The notes: generated by a model not told the origin, from the sequence alone. A stretch of 64,000 nt of DNA from Clostridium beijerinckii HUN142 (GCF_000621745.1 NZ_JHXK01000012.1:170395-234394), one strand, 5' to 3'. Counted from the stretch's first letter, positions 33,097 to 43,219 are shown. Program-made: numbers and translations.

Positions 33097-34224
33097 ATGA
33101 AATTAACTGAAAAAGAATTACGTGCAAAACTTGATTTAGTTGTTGATAAACTTCTAAACTTAGATAGACCAACAGATGAAGAAAAATTAACTAAAGAAGG
33201 CGGAGAATCTATTGGAATGTTTCCAAGGGATTTTGGAATACATGAGTGGGATTGGCCACAAGGTGTCGGCTTATATGGCTTATTAAAGTTAGATAAACAT
33301 GATAAAAGTAGAAAATACTTAGATTTTCTAAATGAGTGGTATAAGAATAACATAACAAATGGATTACCATCAAAAAACATTAATACAACTGCTCCTCTAT
33401 TAACACTTATAAATCTATTAGATGTAAGTCCAAATACAGACTTTGAAAACCTTTGCCTAAAGTGGGCTGATTGGCTTATGAATTGTCTTCCAAGGACAAA
33501 AGAAGGCGGATTTCAACATGTAACTAGCGCTAACGGAGATAGACAAGGCGTTAGACTAAACGAAAGCGAAATGTGGATTGATACTTTATTTATGACTGTT
33601 TTATTTTTAAATAGAATGGGACAAAAATACAATAGACAAGATTGGATTAACGAATCAATTCATCAAGTGCTTATTCATATAAAATACTTATATGATAAAA
33701 AATCTGGTTTATTCTATCACGGATGGAGCTTCAATGAAAATAGTAATTTTGGAGAAGTATTCTGGTGCAGAGGTAATTCGTGGTTTACATTTGGTATCCT
33801 AGATTATATTGAAATGTTCGATGGCAAAATGAATTCTGGTCTAAAGAAATTTTTAATTGATACATTTAAAGCTCAGGTAACTACATTAGTTAAATATCAA
33901 TCAAAATCTGGATTATGGCATACAGTTATAGATGATCCTACAAGTTATGAGGAAGTTTCTGGTTCAGCTGCAATTGCTGCAGGGATACTAACAGGAATCA
34001 GACTTGGAATATTAGATGATTCATTTAAAACTTCTGGCCAAAAGGCTATAGAAGCGATTTGCAATAATATATCAAAAGATGGTACTGTATTAAATGTATC
34101 TGGCGGAACTGGAATGGGGTATAATAAAGAACACTATAAGAATATAATTATAGCTCCAATGGCGTATGGCCAATCACTAACTATTATGGCTCTTGTTGAA
34201 GCTCTTAACCATATTGATTGTTAA
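33097..34224 (+). CDS. Unsaturated rhamnogalacturonyl hydrolase, GH105
   Basis: This 375-aa intracellular alpha/alpha-barrel glycoside hydrolase (YteR type) removes the unsaturated galacturonyl residue left by rhamnogalacturonan lyases. The features are HEWDWPQGVGLYGLLKL (about 49-65), GGFQHVT, SEMWIDTLFMTVLFLNRMG (about 156-174, with the Asp region expected for catalysis) and WCRGNSWFTFGILDYIEM (about 227-244). There is no signal peptide, so the substrate must be imported. GAGGTGA precedes the ATG. Its products, rhamnose and unsaturated galacturonate, feed rhaM-rhaA-rhaB-rhaD and kduI-kduD. Confidence 0.94.
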   Translation: MKLTEKELRAKLDLVVDKLLNLDRPTDEEKLTKEGGESIGMFPRDFGIHEWDWPQGVGLYGLLKLDKHDKSRKYLDFLNEWYKNNITNGLPSKNINTTAPLLTLINLLDVSPNTDFENLCLKWADWLMNCLPRTKEGGFQHVTSANGDRQGVRLNESEMWIDTLFMTVLFLNRMGQKYNRQDWINESIHQVLIHIKYLYDKKSGLFYHGWSFNENSNFGEVFWCRGNSWFTFGILDYIEMFDGKMNSGLKKFLIDTFKAQVTTLVKYQSKSGLWHTVIDDPTSYEEVSGSAAIAAGILTGIRLGILDDSFKTSGQKAIEAICNNISKDGTVLNVSGGTGMGYNKEHYKNIIIAPMAYGQSLTIMALVEALNHIDC

Positions 34225-34290
34225 TACTAATTTATTCTAAAAATATTATATATTTGAATCATTGCTTCAAATATTAAAATTATACATTGA

Positions 34291-34335
34291 TAATCCCCAT
34301 CTTCTATTTTGAGAATGGGGATTATTAATTTTTCT
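34291..34335 (+). terminator. Terminator of GH105
   Basis: AATCCCCAT (34292-34300) pairs with ATGGGGATT (34315-34323), followed by ATTAATTTTTC. Confidence 0.75.
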
Positions 34336-34342
34336 CTAATAT

Positions 34343-34459
34343 TTAATATTTTCTTATAATGCCTAATGTTCCATCTAAACTATCATACGCTTCTTTAACA
34401 CACATTTCTGGAGTTTATTTTCCATACGCTATCTTATTCAACACATCAATACATAATAT
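34343..34459 (-). pseudogene. C-terminal relic of an ABC sugar solute-binding protein gene
   Basis: On the minus strand a frame of 38 codons reads IDVLNKIAYGK, an in-frame TAA, then TPEMCVKEAYDSLDGTLG and a short tail to a TAA at 34343. The motif LNKIAYGK-x-TPE-x-xxKEAYDSL is typical of the extreme C-terminus of family 1 extracellular solute-binding proteins of sugar ABC transporters. No start, signal peptide or upstream domain survives. The relic sits between GH105 and kduD2, so an importer was probably lost here. The assignment is by recognition of a short motif. Confidence 0.55.
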
Positions 34460-34553
34460 TTATTAAACTATTGTTAGATTCAAATTTCTATTAATTTACA
34501 GGCATTTGCAATTATATTGTATTGCTTGAGTAGTATCCAATACAACAATCTAA

Positions 34554-34596
34554 AAATGCCTTGTTAAAATATTCATATAATTTTAACAAGGCATTT
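34554..34596 (-). terminator. Terminator of the rhaB-rhaA-kduI-kduD2 operon
   Basis: AAATGCCTTGTTAAAAT (34554-34570) pairs perfectly with ATTTTAACAAGGCATTT (34580-34596). A weak T-rich stretch follows on the minus strand. Confidence 0.75.
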
Positions 34597-34622
34597 ATCT
34601 CGCCGTTACAGGATTTTTATAA

Positions 34623-35405
34623 TTATCTTACTAACCAGCCACCATCAACGGCTAATATGTGTCCATTAACATAATCAGATGCTCTGCTTGCTAAAAATAC
34701 TATTGCTCCCATTAAATCGAATGGTTCAGCCCACCTATCCGCTGGTATTCTTCCTTGTATTTCTGCATTTCTTTCCTTATCTGCTCTTATCGGTGCAGTA
34801 TTTGCAGTTTTTATATATCCCGGTGCTATAGCATTAATTTGAATATTCTTGCTTGCCAATTCATTAGCGAATGCCTTTGTTATTCCAGCCACTCCATGCT
34901 TACTTGCTGTATAAGGTGGTACGAATTTCCCACCTTGGAACGCCAACATTGATGCTATATTAATTATCTTACCCGAGCCTTGATTTACCATGATTTTAGC
35001 GACTTCTTGACTTAAAAAGTATACTGCGTTTAAATTAATATCCATTACAGCATTCCAATCTTCTTCTTTGTACTCAAGAAGCGGAGCTCTCCTTATTGTT
35101 CCCGCATTATTAACTAATACATCTATCTTCCCATACACTTCCATTGCTATTTTTATAACTTTTTCTCTATCTTCTTTTTTTGTCAAATCTGCTTGAACAA
35201 ATGTTACTGATCTCCCTTCTTTTTCTATTAACAATCTAGTTTCATCCCAATTTGTATCATAAGTTGGAATAATTAAATCAGCACCGGCTTTTGCTAATGC
35301 TACAGCATACCCTTGACCAAGTCCTGTATTTCCTCCTGTAACTATAGCTACCTTTCCATACAATCTAAAAAAATCCATTGAAAATTCATCTAAAATATTT
35401 GACAT
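34623..35405 (-). CDS. kduD: 2-dehydro-3-deoxy-D-gluconate 5-dehydrogenase KduD, copy 2
   Basis: This 260-aa short-chain dehydrogenase has TGGNTGLGQGYA, NNAGTIRR and YTASKHG, as in the copy at 17404-18186. It is last in rhaB-rhaA-kduI-kduD2, 24 bases after kduI. The final 150 residues are almost the same as copy 1 while the first 105 diverge, mainly in the segment around residues 45-85 (IPTYDTNWDETRLLIEKEGR versus ISTHGNNWDDTRELIEKEDR). Synonymous sites differ widely in the conserved half, so the similarity is not from a very recent exchange. Confidence 0.95.
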   Translation of the reverse strand: MSNILDEFSMDFFRLYGKVAIVTGGNTGLGQGYAVALAKAGADLIIPTYDTNWDETRLLIEKEGRSVTFVQADLTKKEDREKVIKIAMEVYGKIDVLVNNAGTIRRAPLLEYKEEDWNAVMDINLNAVYFLSQEVAKIMVNQGSGKIINIASMLAFQGGKFVPPYTASKHGVAGITKAFANELASKNIQINAIAPGYIKTANTAPIRADKERNAEIQGRIPADRWAEPFDLMGAIVFLASRASDYVNGHILAVDGGWLVR

Positions 35406-35429
35406 AATTCCACTTCCTCTTTTCTGCTT

Positions 35430-36266
35430 TTATCTTAATTCGTTAATTTTTATATGATCCATATCATCAAAAGTCTTGTTTTCTCCACACATTCCCCATA
35501 TAAATGAATAATTTTGAGTTCCAATTCCTGAATGTATTGACCAGCTTGGTGAAATTACTGCTTGTTCATTCTTCATCACTATATGCCTTGTTTCTTGTCC
35601 TTCACCCATAAAATGAATTACTGCTTGATCTTCAGGTACATCAAGATATAAGTATACTTCCATACGTCTTTCATGAGTATGACATGGCATGGTGTTCCAC
35701 CCACTTCCCTGCTCTAGTATTGTTAACCCCATTACTAACTGACAGCTTTCACATACTGCAGGATGAACATACTGATTTATTGTTCTTTTATTCATGTTTA
35801 TTTCATCGCCACATTTTATTTTATTAGCTTTTTCCAAATCTATTTTTACTGTTGGATATGATTTAAGTGCTGGTGCAGAATTTATATAAAACTTAGCTGG
35901 CTTTTTTTCATCTACTGATTTAAATTCTATATTTTTAGTACCTTGCCCAACATATAATCCATCTCTATATTTTAGATTATATTCTACTCCATCTGCTATA
36001 ATTGTTCCTTCTCCACCTACATTAATAACTCCAAGCTCTCTTCTTTCCAAAAAATAATCTGTTCCCAATTCTTTAGAAGCTCCAAGCTTCAATGTTTCTT
36101 TTACTGGTGTAACTCCACCAAATATGATTCTATCATTATGGCTATAAACCAAGTTCACTTCTCCATCAACAAATACTTTCTCAACTAAATAATGCCTTCT
36201 TAAAGTTTCTGTATCATACTGTTTAGAGTCTTCTGGATGATTTGAGTATCTAATTTCCATTTTCAT
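35430..36266 (-). CDS. kduI: 5-dehydro-4-deoxy-D-glucuronate isomerase
   Basis: This 278-aa bicupin zinc enzyme converts 4-deoxy-5-ketouronate to 2,5-diketo-3-deoxygluconate. The metal site appears as PCHTHERRMEVYLYLD (about 196-211) with a later His in SIHSGIGTQNYSFIWGM (about 248). RRHYLVEKVF near the N-terminus is characteristic. AGGAGG precedes the ATG. It lies 24 bases upstream of kduD2, and together these carry out two consecutive steps. Confidence 0.96.
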   Translation of the reverse strand: MKMEIRYSNHPEDSKQYDTETLRRHYLVEKVFVDGEVNLVYSHNDRIIFGGVTPVKETLKLGASKELGTDYFLERRELGVINVGGEGTIIADGVEYNLKYRDGLYVGQGTKNIEFKSVDEKKPAKFYINSAPALKSYPTVKIDLEKANKIKCGDEINMNKRTINQYVHPAVCESCQLVMGLTILEQGSGWNTMPCHTHERRMEVYLYLDVPEDQAVIHFMGEGQETRHIVMKNEQAVISPSWSIHSGIGTQNYSFIWGMCGENKTFDDMDHIKINELR

Positions 36267-36394
36267 AACATTCTCTCCTCCTATAATAAGTTTATAATCA
36301 GTTAAATAACTGATATAGGCCCATTTATTTCATATTTTATTGTTAAATACTATATTATCTTTACAAATTGAATATTATTTATTACAAATCTAAT

Positions 36395-37651
36395 TTAATT
36401 TCTCTTTAATAAAACGTCTTTTTCGTATTCCTTTACTTCCTTAATCCAACTTTCACCAACTGGTACATTGTTCTTTTCACAATAGTAATTCCAAATATCT
36501 CCCATTGGGTAAGTTTTGAATTCTTCCATTAAAGCCAATCTTTCTGTGAAATTTCCTTCTTCTTGTAATTCCCTTAACTTATCATTTGGCGTTAACATTG
36601 CATTTAGTAATGCCTTAATCATATTTCTTGAACCAATTGTCCATGCCGCAATTCTGTTAATACTTGCATCAAAGAAATCAAGACCAATAATTACTCTATC
36701 TAATGCATCATTTCTTACTATTTCTTTAGCTATTTCTTTAAGTTCATCATCATAAACTACAACGTGGTCCGAATCCCATCTAACTGGTCTACTTACGTGA
36801 AGAGCTACTTTTTCATCGAATAATAGCATTGCAGAAAGTTTATCTGAAACAACTTCCGTTGGATGATAGTGACCTGTGTCCATTAATGACATTATGTTAT
36901 TTTTAGCTGCGTAATTTAAATAAAATTCGTTTGAACCTACTGTATAAGCTTCTGCTCCTATTCCAAATACCTTTGACTCAACGCAGTCAAGGTTATATTT
37001 TCTATCTATTTTAACTTTAAAAATTTCATCTAAAGATTCTTTAAGTCTTCTTCTTGGTCCCAATCTATCACTTGGAACATCTTTATAACCATCTGGAATC
37101 CAAATATTAGTTAAGCAAGTTTGCCCTAATTCTTTACCAAAGTATTCTCCAATTTTTCTTGATGCAATTGCATGTCTTATCCAGAAGTCTCTTATTTCTT
37201 TATCTGGGTGAGAAAGGGTTAATCCATCTGCTGACTTTGGATGAGAGAATATTGTTGGATTGAAATCTAATCCCAATCCGTTTTCTTTTGCCCATTTAAC
37301 CCAATTTGCAAAATGTTCTGGTTTTATTTCATCTCTGTCTACAAATTCGCCATTAGTTTCTAAGTAAATTGCGTGAAGATTAACTTTATGCTTTCCCGGA
37401 ATTAAGCTTAATGCTTTATCTAAATCTTCTCTAAGTTCTTCAGCATTTCTAGCTGCACCTGGATAGTTACCATTACATTGAATCCCCCCAGACAGCTCAT
37501 TTTGAACTACTTCAAACCCCTTAACATCATCACCTTGCCAACAATGGACTGATATTTTAACTTTATTAAGTTCTTCTAAAACTTTATCTACATCTATTCC
37601 CCATTTTTCATACTCTTTTTTAGCTAATTCATATTTTTCTTTAACGTTCAT
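36395..37651 (-). CDS. rhaA: L-rhamnose isomerase
   Basis: This 418-aa TIM-barrel metalloenzyme isomerises L-rhamnose to L-rhamnulose. Signatures are [16 protein letters not shown] (about 31-46), [20 protein letters not shown] (about 153-172), [17 protein letters not shown] and [16 protein letters not shown] (about 258-273). TAGGAGG precedes the ATG. It follows rhaB and precedes kduI in one operon of four genes, linking rhamnose and uronate breakdown. Confidence 0.97.
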   Translation of the reverse strand: MNVKEKYELAKKEYEKWGIDVDKVLEELNKVKISVHCWQGDDVKGFEVVQNELSGGIQCNGNYPGAARNAEELREDLDKALSLIPGKHKVNLHAIYLETNGEFVDRDEIKPEHFANWVKWAKENGLGLDFNPTIFSHPKSADGLTLSHPDKEIRDFWIRHAIASRKIGEYFGKELGQTCLTNIWIPDGYKDVPSDRLGPRRRLKESLDEIFKVKIDRKYNLDCVESKVFGIGAEAYTVGSNEFYLNYAAKNNIMSLMDTGHYHPTEVVSDKLSAMLLFDEKVALHVSRPVRWDSDHVVVYDDELKEIAKEIVRNDALDRVIIGLDFFDASINRIAAWTIGSRNMIKALLNAMLTPNDKLRELQEEGNFTERLALMEEFKTYPMGDIWNYYCEKNNVPVGESWIKEVKEYEKDVLLKRN

Positions 37652-37745
37652 TTTTATTCCTCCTAATTTTATAGTTATATTTACTAGTTACCTTTAATAT
37701 TTAATTGTTTGAGTTATTTTTATCATAATAAGATTTATTTTATAT

Positions 37746-39149
37746 TTAATTTGCTTTAAAAACCTTAATATCGAAAGATCCTTTAATCGCGCGTCTAGCT
37801 TCTCCTAAATCTTTAAAAATACCTTTACTTATCATTTGAGCAACGATATTTCCTATGGCTGTTGCTTCAACTGGACCTGCAAGTACTTCTTTACCTGTGA
37901 CTTTAGCAACCAATTCATTTAAAAGATTATTCTGACAGCCTCCACCAAAGATATTTATTCTTTCAAATTCCTTTTCAAAGATTTCCTCTAAGTTAGAAAC
38001 AGCTTTTTTATAACAGTGAGCTAAGCTATTGAACACACAAATAGCTACTTCTCCTACTTCTTGAGGAACCCTTTGGCTAGTTTCAATACAATATAATTTT
38101 ATTTCCTCAATCATGTTCTCTGGTTTAAGGAATCTATCATGATCTACATCTACTATTGATGGAAAATCCATATGTTCTTTTGCCAAATCTACTAATTGTC
38201 CAAAAGAATATTTATTATCTAAATTTCTTCTAACCTCTTGTATTACCCATAGACCCATAATGTTTTTTAGGAATCTATATCTATAATCTATTCCACCTTC
38301 ATTTGTGAAATTATATTCCATAGCTTGGGGCACACAAATTGGGAATCTATTTTCAACACCAATCAATGACCAAGTTCCTGAACTTAGGTAAATACTGTCG
38401 CTGTCATTACAGACTGATGATATAAATGCTGAACCAGTATCATGGGTTGCAGGAAGTATAACTTCCATATCAAATCCAAATTCCTGTACTAGCTCTCTTC
38501 TTAAAGTACCAAGGCTAGTTTTAGGTAGTTTTATCTCTTGGAAAATATCTTTTTTAATTCCAAGCTCATCTAACATTTTTTCATCCCAAGTTCTCTCAAA
38601 AGAATTAACTAACTGTGTTGATGATGCATTAGTATATTCATTGACTTTTTTTCCTGTAAGTAAGAAATTTAAATAATCAGGAACCATTAAGAAAGTTTTC
38701 GCCTTATCTAATGTTTCAGGATTATTTTTCTTTATAGAAAGTAATTGATATACTGTGTTAAATCTTTGAAACTGAATTCCTGTATATAGGTAGATCATAT
38801 CTTGCGGAATAATCTTGAACGCCTCTTGCATCATTCCTTCAGTTCTATCATCTCTATACGCAACTGCATTTCCAAGCATTTTATCGTTTTCATCTAACAA
38901 AACAAAATCTACTGCCCAAGTATCTATACCTATGCTCTTTGGAACTTTTCCTATTTCCTTGCACTTTTTAATTCCTTCTTTTATATCCTTAAATAATTGT
39001 TCAATATTCCAACAATATTCATTACCTATTTTTCTAATCCCATTATCAAATCTATATATTTCTTCTAAATTTATCTTTCCATTTTCTACTGATCCTAAAA
39101 TATGCCTTCCACTAGAAGCTCCAATATCAATGGCTAAATAGTAATTCAT
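37746..39149 (-). CDS. rhaB: Rhamnulokinase
   Basis: This 467-aa FGGY-family kinase phosphorylates L-rhamnulose at C1. The N-terminal phosphate loop AIDIGASSGRHILG (about 6-19), the GIDTWAVDFVLLD substrate segment (about 74-86), ATHDTGSAF (about 238) and the C-terminal GGGCQNNLLNELVA (about 399-412) are standard. TAGGAGG precedes the ATG. It is the first gene of rhaB-rhaA-kduI-kduD2. I found no clear copy of the DeoR-type 12-mer just upstream. Confidence 0.96.
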   Translation of the reverse strand: MNYYLAIDIGASSGRHILGSVENGKINLEEIYRFDNGIRKIGNEYCWNIEQLFKDIKEGIKKCKEIGKVPKSIGIDTWAVDFVLLDENDKMLGNAVAYRDDRTEGMMQEAFKIIPQDMIYLYTGIQFQRFNTVYQLLSIKKNNPETLDKAKTFLMVPDYLNFLLTGKKVNEYTNASSTQLVNSFERTWDEKMLDELGIKKDIFQEIKLPKTSLGTLRRELVQEFGFDMEVILPATHDTGSAFISSVCNDSDSIYLSSGTWSLIGVENRFPICVPQAMEYNFTNEGGIDYRYRFLKNIMGLWVIQEVRRNLDNKYSFGQLVDLAKEHMDFPSIVDVDHDRFLKPENMIEEIKLYCIETSQRVPQEVGEVAICVFNSLAHCYKKAVSNLEEIFEKEFERINIFGGGCQNNLLNELVAKVTGKEVLAGPVEATAIGNIVAQMISKGIFKDLGEARRAIKGSFDIKVFKAN

Positions 39150-39520
39150 ATCTTTCCTCCTATTCTTTTTGGTTCACCACACTGTAACTAAATTATATTG
39201 TATAAAGAAATTATTTTTTATATCTAGGTTTGTTTAAATTATTATCCTTATTTGCACTTACAAAACTTTATAATCTTCTTATGCAATTTTTCTTTTATAT
39301 CTTGAATTGCTTGCAAGTATGAATAAATATTAGGTGACTTTTCAGTGAGAAAATTTCATGCAACTTCCATCTAAATAAAAATTCTATATCATCCTCCACT
39401 ATTACATATAAGTATCTGTAATAGTAATCACCTTTAATCCTGTTAATAAAATTAATGGTAATGTATTATAAATATTTAAATTTCTACTAATTTCTTACTG
39501 CAAAAAATCAGATTTTTATA
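39150..39520. other. Spacer between rhaB and the glnA promoter, no gene seen
   Basis: This AT-rich divergent spacer shows no frame with a ribosome binding site. The rhaB promoter must lie in its left part, but no near-consensus -35/-10 pair stands out. Confidence 0.3.
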
Positions 39521-39549
39521 TTGTACAACCCCTAACAATATAGTATAAT
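39521..39549 (+). promoter_or_regulatory. Promoter of glnA (type III)
   Basis: TTGTAC (39521-39526), a 17-base spacer and TATAAT (39544-39549) predict a transcript start near 39556. This gives a leader of about 300 bases before the ATG at 39857. Confidence 0.6.
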
Positions 39550-39564
39550 TACTATAAAGAATGC

Positions 39565-39681
39565 TTAAGGCTATGGAAGTCTTGGCAGTTTTATATATGA
39601 TAACTATGTCTAATTGAATAAGATTTTAGCAAAGGAGCTAGAGAATATTAAAAATGATTCTTGGGCTTTTTATTTTTTTAT
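39565..39681 (+). promoter_or_regulatory. ANTAR-type antitermination leader of glnA
   Basis: Hairpin P1 pairs TTAAGGCT (39565-39572) with AGTCTTGG (39578-39585) around loop ATGGA. Hairpin P2 pairs TTTTAGC (39624-39630) with GCTAGAG (39637-39643) around the hexaloop AAAGGA (39631-39636). Both loops have A at position 1 and G at position 4, the rule for RNA hairpins bound by ANTAR proteins. A terminator stem (39636-39646 with 39657-39667, followed by TTTTTATTTTTTT) uses the 3' arm of P2, so P2 and the terminator exclude each other. ANTAR regulators such as NitR are known to control nitrogen genes in clostridia. No ANTAR gene is in the window. Confidence 0.7.
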
Positions 39682-39856
39682 ATGAATTTTTTTCCAAATA
39701 TGAATTTACATGGAAGTAGTTTATATATCTTAATTTCTTATTTCTTATTGACAATTTATCATTTATACTCTAAAATTTTTTTTAAATTATTAATGTTTTT
39801 AATTAGTTAATATTAATTTAAATAAATGTTGTGTATTCTGAAAGGAGATCTTATTA

Positions 39857-41950
39857 ATGAACAAAATCAATGAAATTTTTGCTTCAAATGTATTCAGCGA
39901 TGCTGTAATGAAAGAACGTCTTCCTAAAGCTACTTACAAAGCTTTAAAAAAGACAATTGAAAAAGGAACTTCTCTTGAGCCAGACGTAGCAGATGTTGTT
40001 GCAGCTGCAATGAAGGATTGGGCTGTTGAAAAAGGCGCTACTCACTTCACTCACTGGTTCCAACCTATGACTGGAATTACTGCTGAAAAGCACGATTCTT
40101 TTATAAACCCAACTTCTGATGGAAAAGTTATATTAGAATTCTCAGGCAAAGAATTAATTAAAGGTGAACCAGATGCATCTTCATTCCCTTCAGGAGGGCT
40201 AAGAGCTACTTTTGAAGCTAGAGGATATACTGCATGGGATTGTACTTCACCAGCATTTATAAAGGACGATTCTTTATGCATACCAACTGCATTCTGTTCT
40301 TATAATGGGGAAGCTTTAGATAAGAAAACTCCATTACTACGTTCAATGGAAGCTTTAAACAAGCAAGCTCTACGTGTTTTAAAATCATTAGGTAATACTA
40401 CTACTAAAAGAGTAATTACAACTGTTGGTCCTGAACAAGAATACTTCCTAATCGATAAATCAATGTATGATGCTCGTAAAGACCTTATCTTAACAGGAAG
40501 AACTTTATTCGGAGCAAAACCTTCAAAGGGTCAAGAACTTGAAGATCATTACTTCGGAACAATCAAACAAAGAATTTCTGATTTCATGAAAGAAGTGGAT
40601 GAAGAACTTTGGAAGCTTGGAATATTAGCTAAAACTAAGCATAACGAAGTTGCTCCTGCTCAACATGAATTAGCTCCTATATTTAGCACAACAAATATAT
40701 CAACTGACCATAACCAACTTACAATGGAAATAATGAAGAAAGTTGCTGCAAAGCATGATTTATATTGCTTGCTTCATGAAAAACCATTTGCTGGAGTAAA
40801 CGGATCAGGTAAGCATAATAACTGGTCAATGGGTACTGATGACGGAATGAACCTTCTTGAACCAGGTAAATCTCCACACGAAAATCAACAATTCCTTTTA
40901 TTCCTTTGTGCTGTAATAAAAGCTGTTGATGAATACCCAGATTTGTTAAGAGTATCAGCTGCTAATGCTGGAAATGATCATAGATTAGGTGCTAATGAAG
41001 CTCCTCCAGCTATAATCTCTATATTCTTAGGAGATCAATTAGAAGATGTATTAGAACAAATTGAAAAAGGTCCAGCTACAAGTTCTAAGTCTGCAAGTGA
41101 ATTAACTATCGGAGTAAATACATTACCTCCACTTCCAAAAGATGCAACTGATAGAAACAGAACTTCTCCATTTGCGTTTACTGGAAATAAATTTGAATTT
41201 AGAATGGTTCCATCTTCTGCTTCAATTGCTGGATGTAACTTTGTATTAAATACAATTGTTGCAGAAACTTTATCTGAAATTGCAGATAAACTTGAAAAAG
41301 CTACTGATTTAGATGCTGAAATCCAAGCAATCCTAACTGATATTGTTAAGAACCATAAGAGAATTATATTTAATGGTAATGGATATTCAGATGAGTGGGT
41401 TGCTGAAGCTGAAAGAAGAGGTCTTCCAAACATTCACTCAACTGTAGAAGCTGCTAAAGCTATGATTTCTGAAAAGAATCAAGCAGTTTTAGAAAAACAT
41501 GGAGTTTTAACTAAAGTAGAATCAGAGTCTCGTTACGAAATTACTCTTGAAAACTACAACAAGATTATAAACATTGAAGCATTAACAACACTTGAAATGG
41601 CAAAACGTCAAATTATACCGGCTGTAATTCAATATACTACAAGTATTGCTGAATCAATAAATACAATAAAAGCTACAGGTGTAAATGTAGATATTTCAGT
41701 TCAAACTGAATTATTAACTGAAATTTCAACTTTATTAGCTTCATTAAATAAGAATGTTGCACTTCTTGAAAAAGCAGTTGAAAAAGCTGATAACTTCGAA
41801 GGTGATATATTCGATTTAGGAATGATGTACAGATACGAAGTATTTGAGCAAATGAACACTTTAAGAGCTGATGCTGATAAACTTGAAACTCTAGTAGACG
41901 AAGAATTCTGGCCACTTCCAACTTATAGTGATATGTTATTCAACGTTTAA
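39857..41950 (+). CDS. glnA: Glutamine synthetase type III (GlnN)
   Basis: This 697-aa GSIII makes glutamine from glutamate, ammonia and ATP as a dodecamer. It is much longer than GSI (about 445 aa). Recognisable GSIII segments are [18 protein letters not shown] (about 64-81), [10 protein letters not shown] (about 194-203), [16 protein letters not shown] (about 257-272, ATP and metal site), [13 protein letters not shown] (about 315-327) and [21 protein letters not shown] (about 432, given in part). AAAGGAG precedes the ATG. It is monocistronic with its own promoter, antitermination leader and terminator. Confidence 0.97.
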   Translation: MNKINEIFASNVFSDAVMKERLPKATYKALKKTIEKGTSLEPDVADVVAAAMKDWAVEKGATHFTHWFQPMTGITAEKHDSFINPTSDGKVILEFSGKELIKGEPDASSFPSGGLRATFEARGYTAWDCTSPAFIKDDSLCIPTAFCSYNGEALDKKTPLLRSMEALNKQALRVLKSLGNTTTKRVITTVGPEQEYFLIDKSMYDARKDLILTGRTLFGAKPSKGQELEDHYFGTIKQRISDFMKEVDEELWKLGILAKTKHNEVAPAQHELAPIFSTTNISTDHNQLTMEIMKKVAAKHDLYCLLHEKPFAGVNGSGKHNNWSMGTDDGMNLLEPGKSPHENQQFLLFLCAVIKAVDEYPDLLRVSAANAGNDHRLGANEAPPAIISIFLGDQLEDVLEQIEKGPATSSKSASELTIGVNTLPPLPKDATDRNRTSPFAFTGNKFEFRMVPSSASIAGCNFVLNTIVAETLSEIADKLEKATDLDAEIQAILTDIVKNHKRIIFNGNGYSDEWVAEAERRGLPNIHSTVEAAKAMISEKNQAVLEKHGVLTKVESESRYEITLENYNKIINIEALTTLEMAKRQIIPAVIQYTTSIAESINTIKATGVNVDISVQTELLTEISTLLASLNKNVALLEKAVEKADNFEGDIFDLGMMYRYEVFEQMNTLRADADKLETLVDEEFWPLPTYSDMLFNV

Positions 41951-41966
41951 TATAAAATCTTTATAT

Positions 41967-42002
41967 AAAATAGAGTGCTTCTAAAAAGAAGCACTCTATT
42001 TT
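41967..42002 (+). terminator. Terminator of glnA
   Basis: AAAATAGAGTGCTTC pairs with GAAGCACTCTATTTT around a short loop, followed by ATAT. The stem works in both directions. Confidence 0.85.
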
Positions 42003-42103
42003 ATATGTTATCATAAGTTAATTTTTATAATATTATTCTATAGAGATTAACAATAATTCTAATTATTCTAAAAAGCAGTAATTCTCTTGAATATAACGGT
42101 ATT

Positions 42104-42985
42104 TTATTTATTAGTTATAAAGTTATATAATGCGCCTATAAGATTAGCATCATTTCTGAATTTACAACTAACTACATTTGGTAGTGGTAAATCAACTCCA
42201 AAGCTCTTATAATACTTGTCTACATTTCTCTTAATATATTGTATCAATATCTCTTGACTGCTTATTCCTCCACCAATTGCAAATATTTCTGGATCCAATA
42301 TGCATTGTAAATTAAAAATTTGTACTGCTAACTTATAAGTGAAATCATCTAATATTTTAAGAATATCTGGATCGTTATTATTTGCATATTCAAATATCTT
42401 ATATCCATCTAACTCTTCATATGGAATGCCTTTTACCTTTGACACTTCATTTATTAATGCTTTCGAACCGCTTATACATCCCCAACACTCCTCAGTGTTA
42501 TTTACATTCGTACTTATAAAACTAAACTCACCGGCAAAGAAATTCTTTCCTTTATGGATTTTCTTATTTCTAACTATCCCTCCACCTACACCTGTTCCTA
42601 GCACTATCACAACTCCATCATTAAAATCTTTCAAACTTCCTTTCCAAACCTCTGCTAAAGCTGCGCACTTCCCATCATTCTCTATTGTAATCTTTGTAGG
42701 ACATCTCTCTCTAAGAATTTTTACAATTTCTTTCTTTTCATTATATGATAGAGCACCACCTGTATAAGCATAACCTTTTTCACTATCTAATACCCCTGGC
42801 ATGCTTATAGCTATTCCTTCTATATCTTCTTTATATTTATCATATGTTTCACCTATTGCCTCTATAAAATTTTCAATCTTATCAAGCGGTGTTGGTTTCT
42901 TACCTTTTTCAATAAACTCTAACTCTTCTGTCATAAGTGCATACTTAATAGAACTTCCCCCAACATCTAAAGCTAAATATCTCAT
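42104..42985 (-). CDS. ROK family sugar kinase
   Basis: This 293-aa ROK-fold protein is probably a glucokinase-like or N-acetyl-sugar kinase. It begins MRYLALDVGGSSIKYAL, has IENDGKCAALAEVWKG (about 104-119), VLGTGVGGGIV (about 131-141) and the zinc motif region EECWGCISGSKALI (about 167-180). The start at 42985 follows GAGAGGTGG; the ATG six codons earlier overlaps that site. It has no HTH, so it is an enzyme rather than a ROK repressor. Neighbours do not reveal the substrate. Confidence 0.9.
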   Translation of the reverse strand: MRYLALDVGGSSIKYALMTEELEFIEKGKKPTPLDKIENFIEAIGETYDKYKEDIEGIAISMPGVLDSEKGYAYTGGALSYNEKKEIVKILRERCPTKITIENDGKCAALAEVWKGSLKDFNDGVVIVLGTGVGGGIVRNKKIHKGKNFFAGEFSFISTNVNNTEECWGCISGSKALINEVSKVKGIPYEELDGYKIFEYANNNDPDILKILDDFTYKLAVQIFNLQCILDPEIFAIGGGISSQEILIQYIKRNVDKYYKSFGVDLPLPNVVSCKFRNDANLIGALYNFITNK

Positions 42986-43219
42986 ATTTCCACCTCTCAG
43001 CAATATATTTAAAATTTAATAAAATCACATTCTATCGCCTAATATTTACAAAAATAACGTTTACTTAAATAATCATAACATAACGTTAAGTTCCTTTCAA
43101 TTTAAAATAAGTAGTTTTAAAATATATATGATGCAATAATAAATTTACATTTAAAATTCTAGCAATCCATGTGTTTAGATGAGACTAAAATGTAGAATCT
43201 TAATTGTAATATATATCAG

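Noticed and set aside
38815..39141. A 108-codon plus-strand frame inside rhaB
   Set aside because: It is antisense to a clearly recognisable rhamnulokinase and has no ribosome binding site or domain.
41035..41433. A 132-codon minus-strand frame inside glnA
   Set aside because: It is an antisense shadow of the type III glutamine synthetase, with no start signals.
42339..42767. A 142-codon plus-strand frame inside the ROK kinase gene
   Set aside because: It is antisense to conserved ROK motifs, hydrophobic only because it mirrors the coding strand, and has no ribosome binding site.
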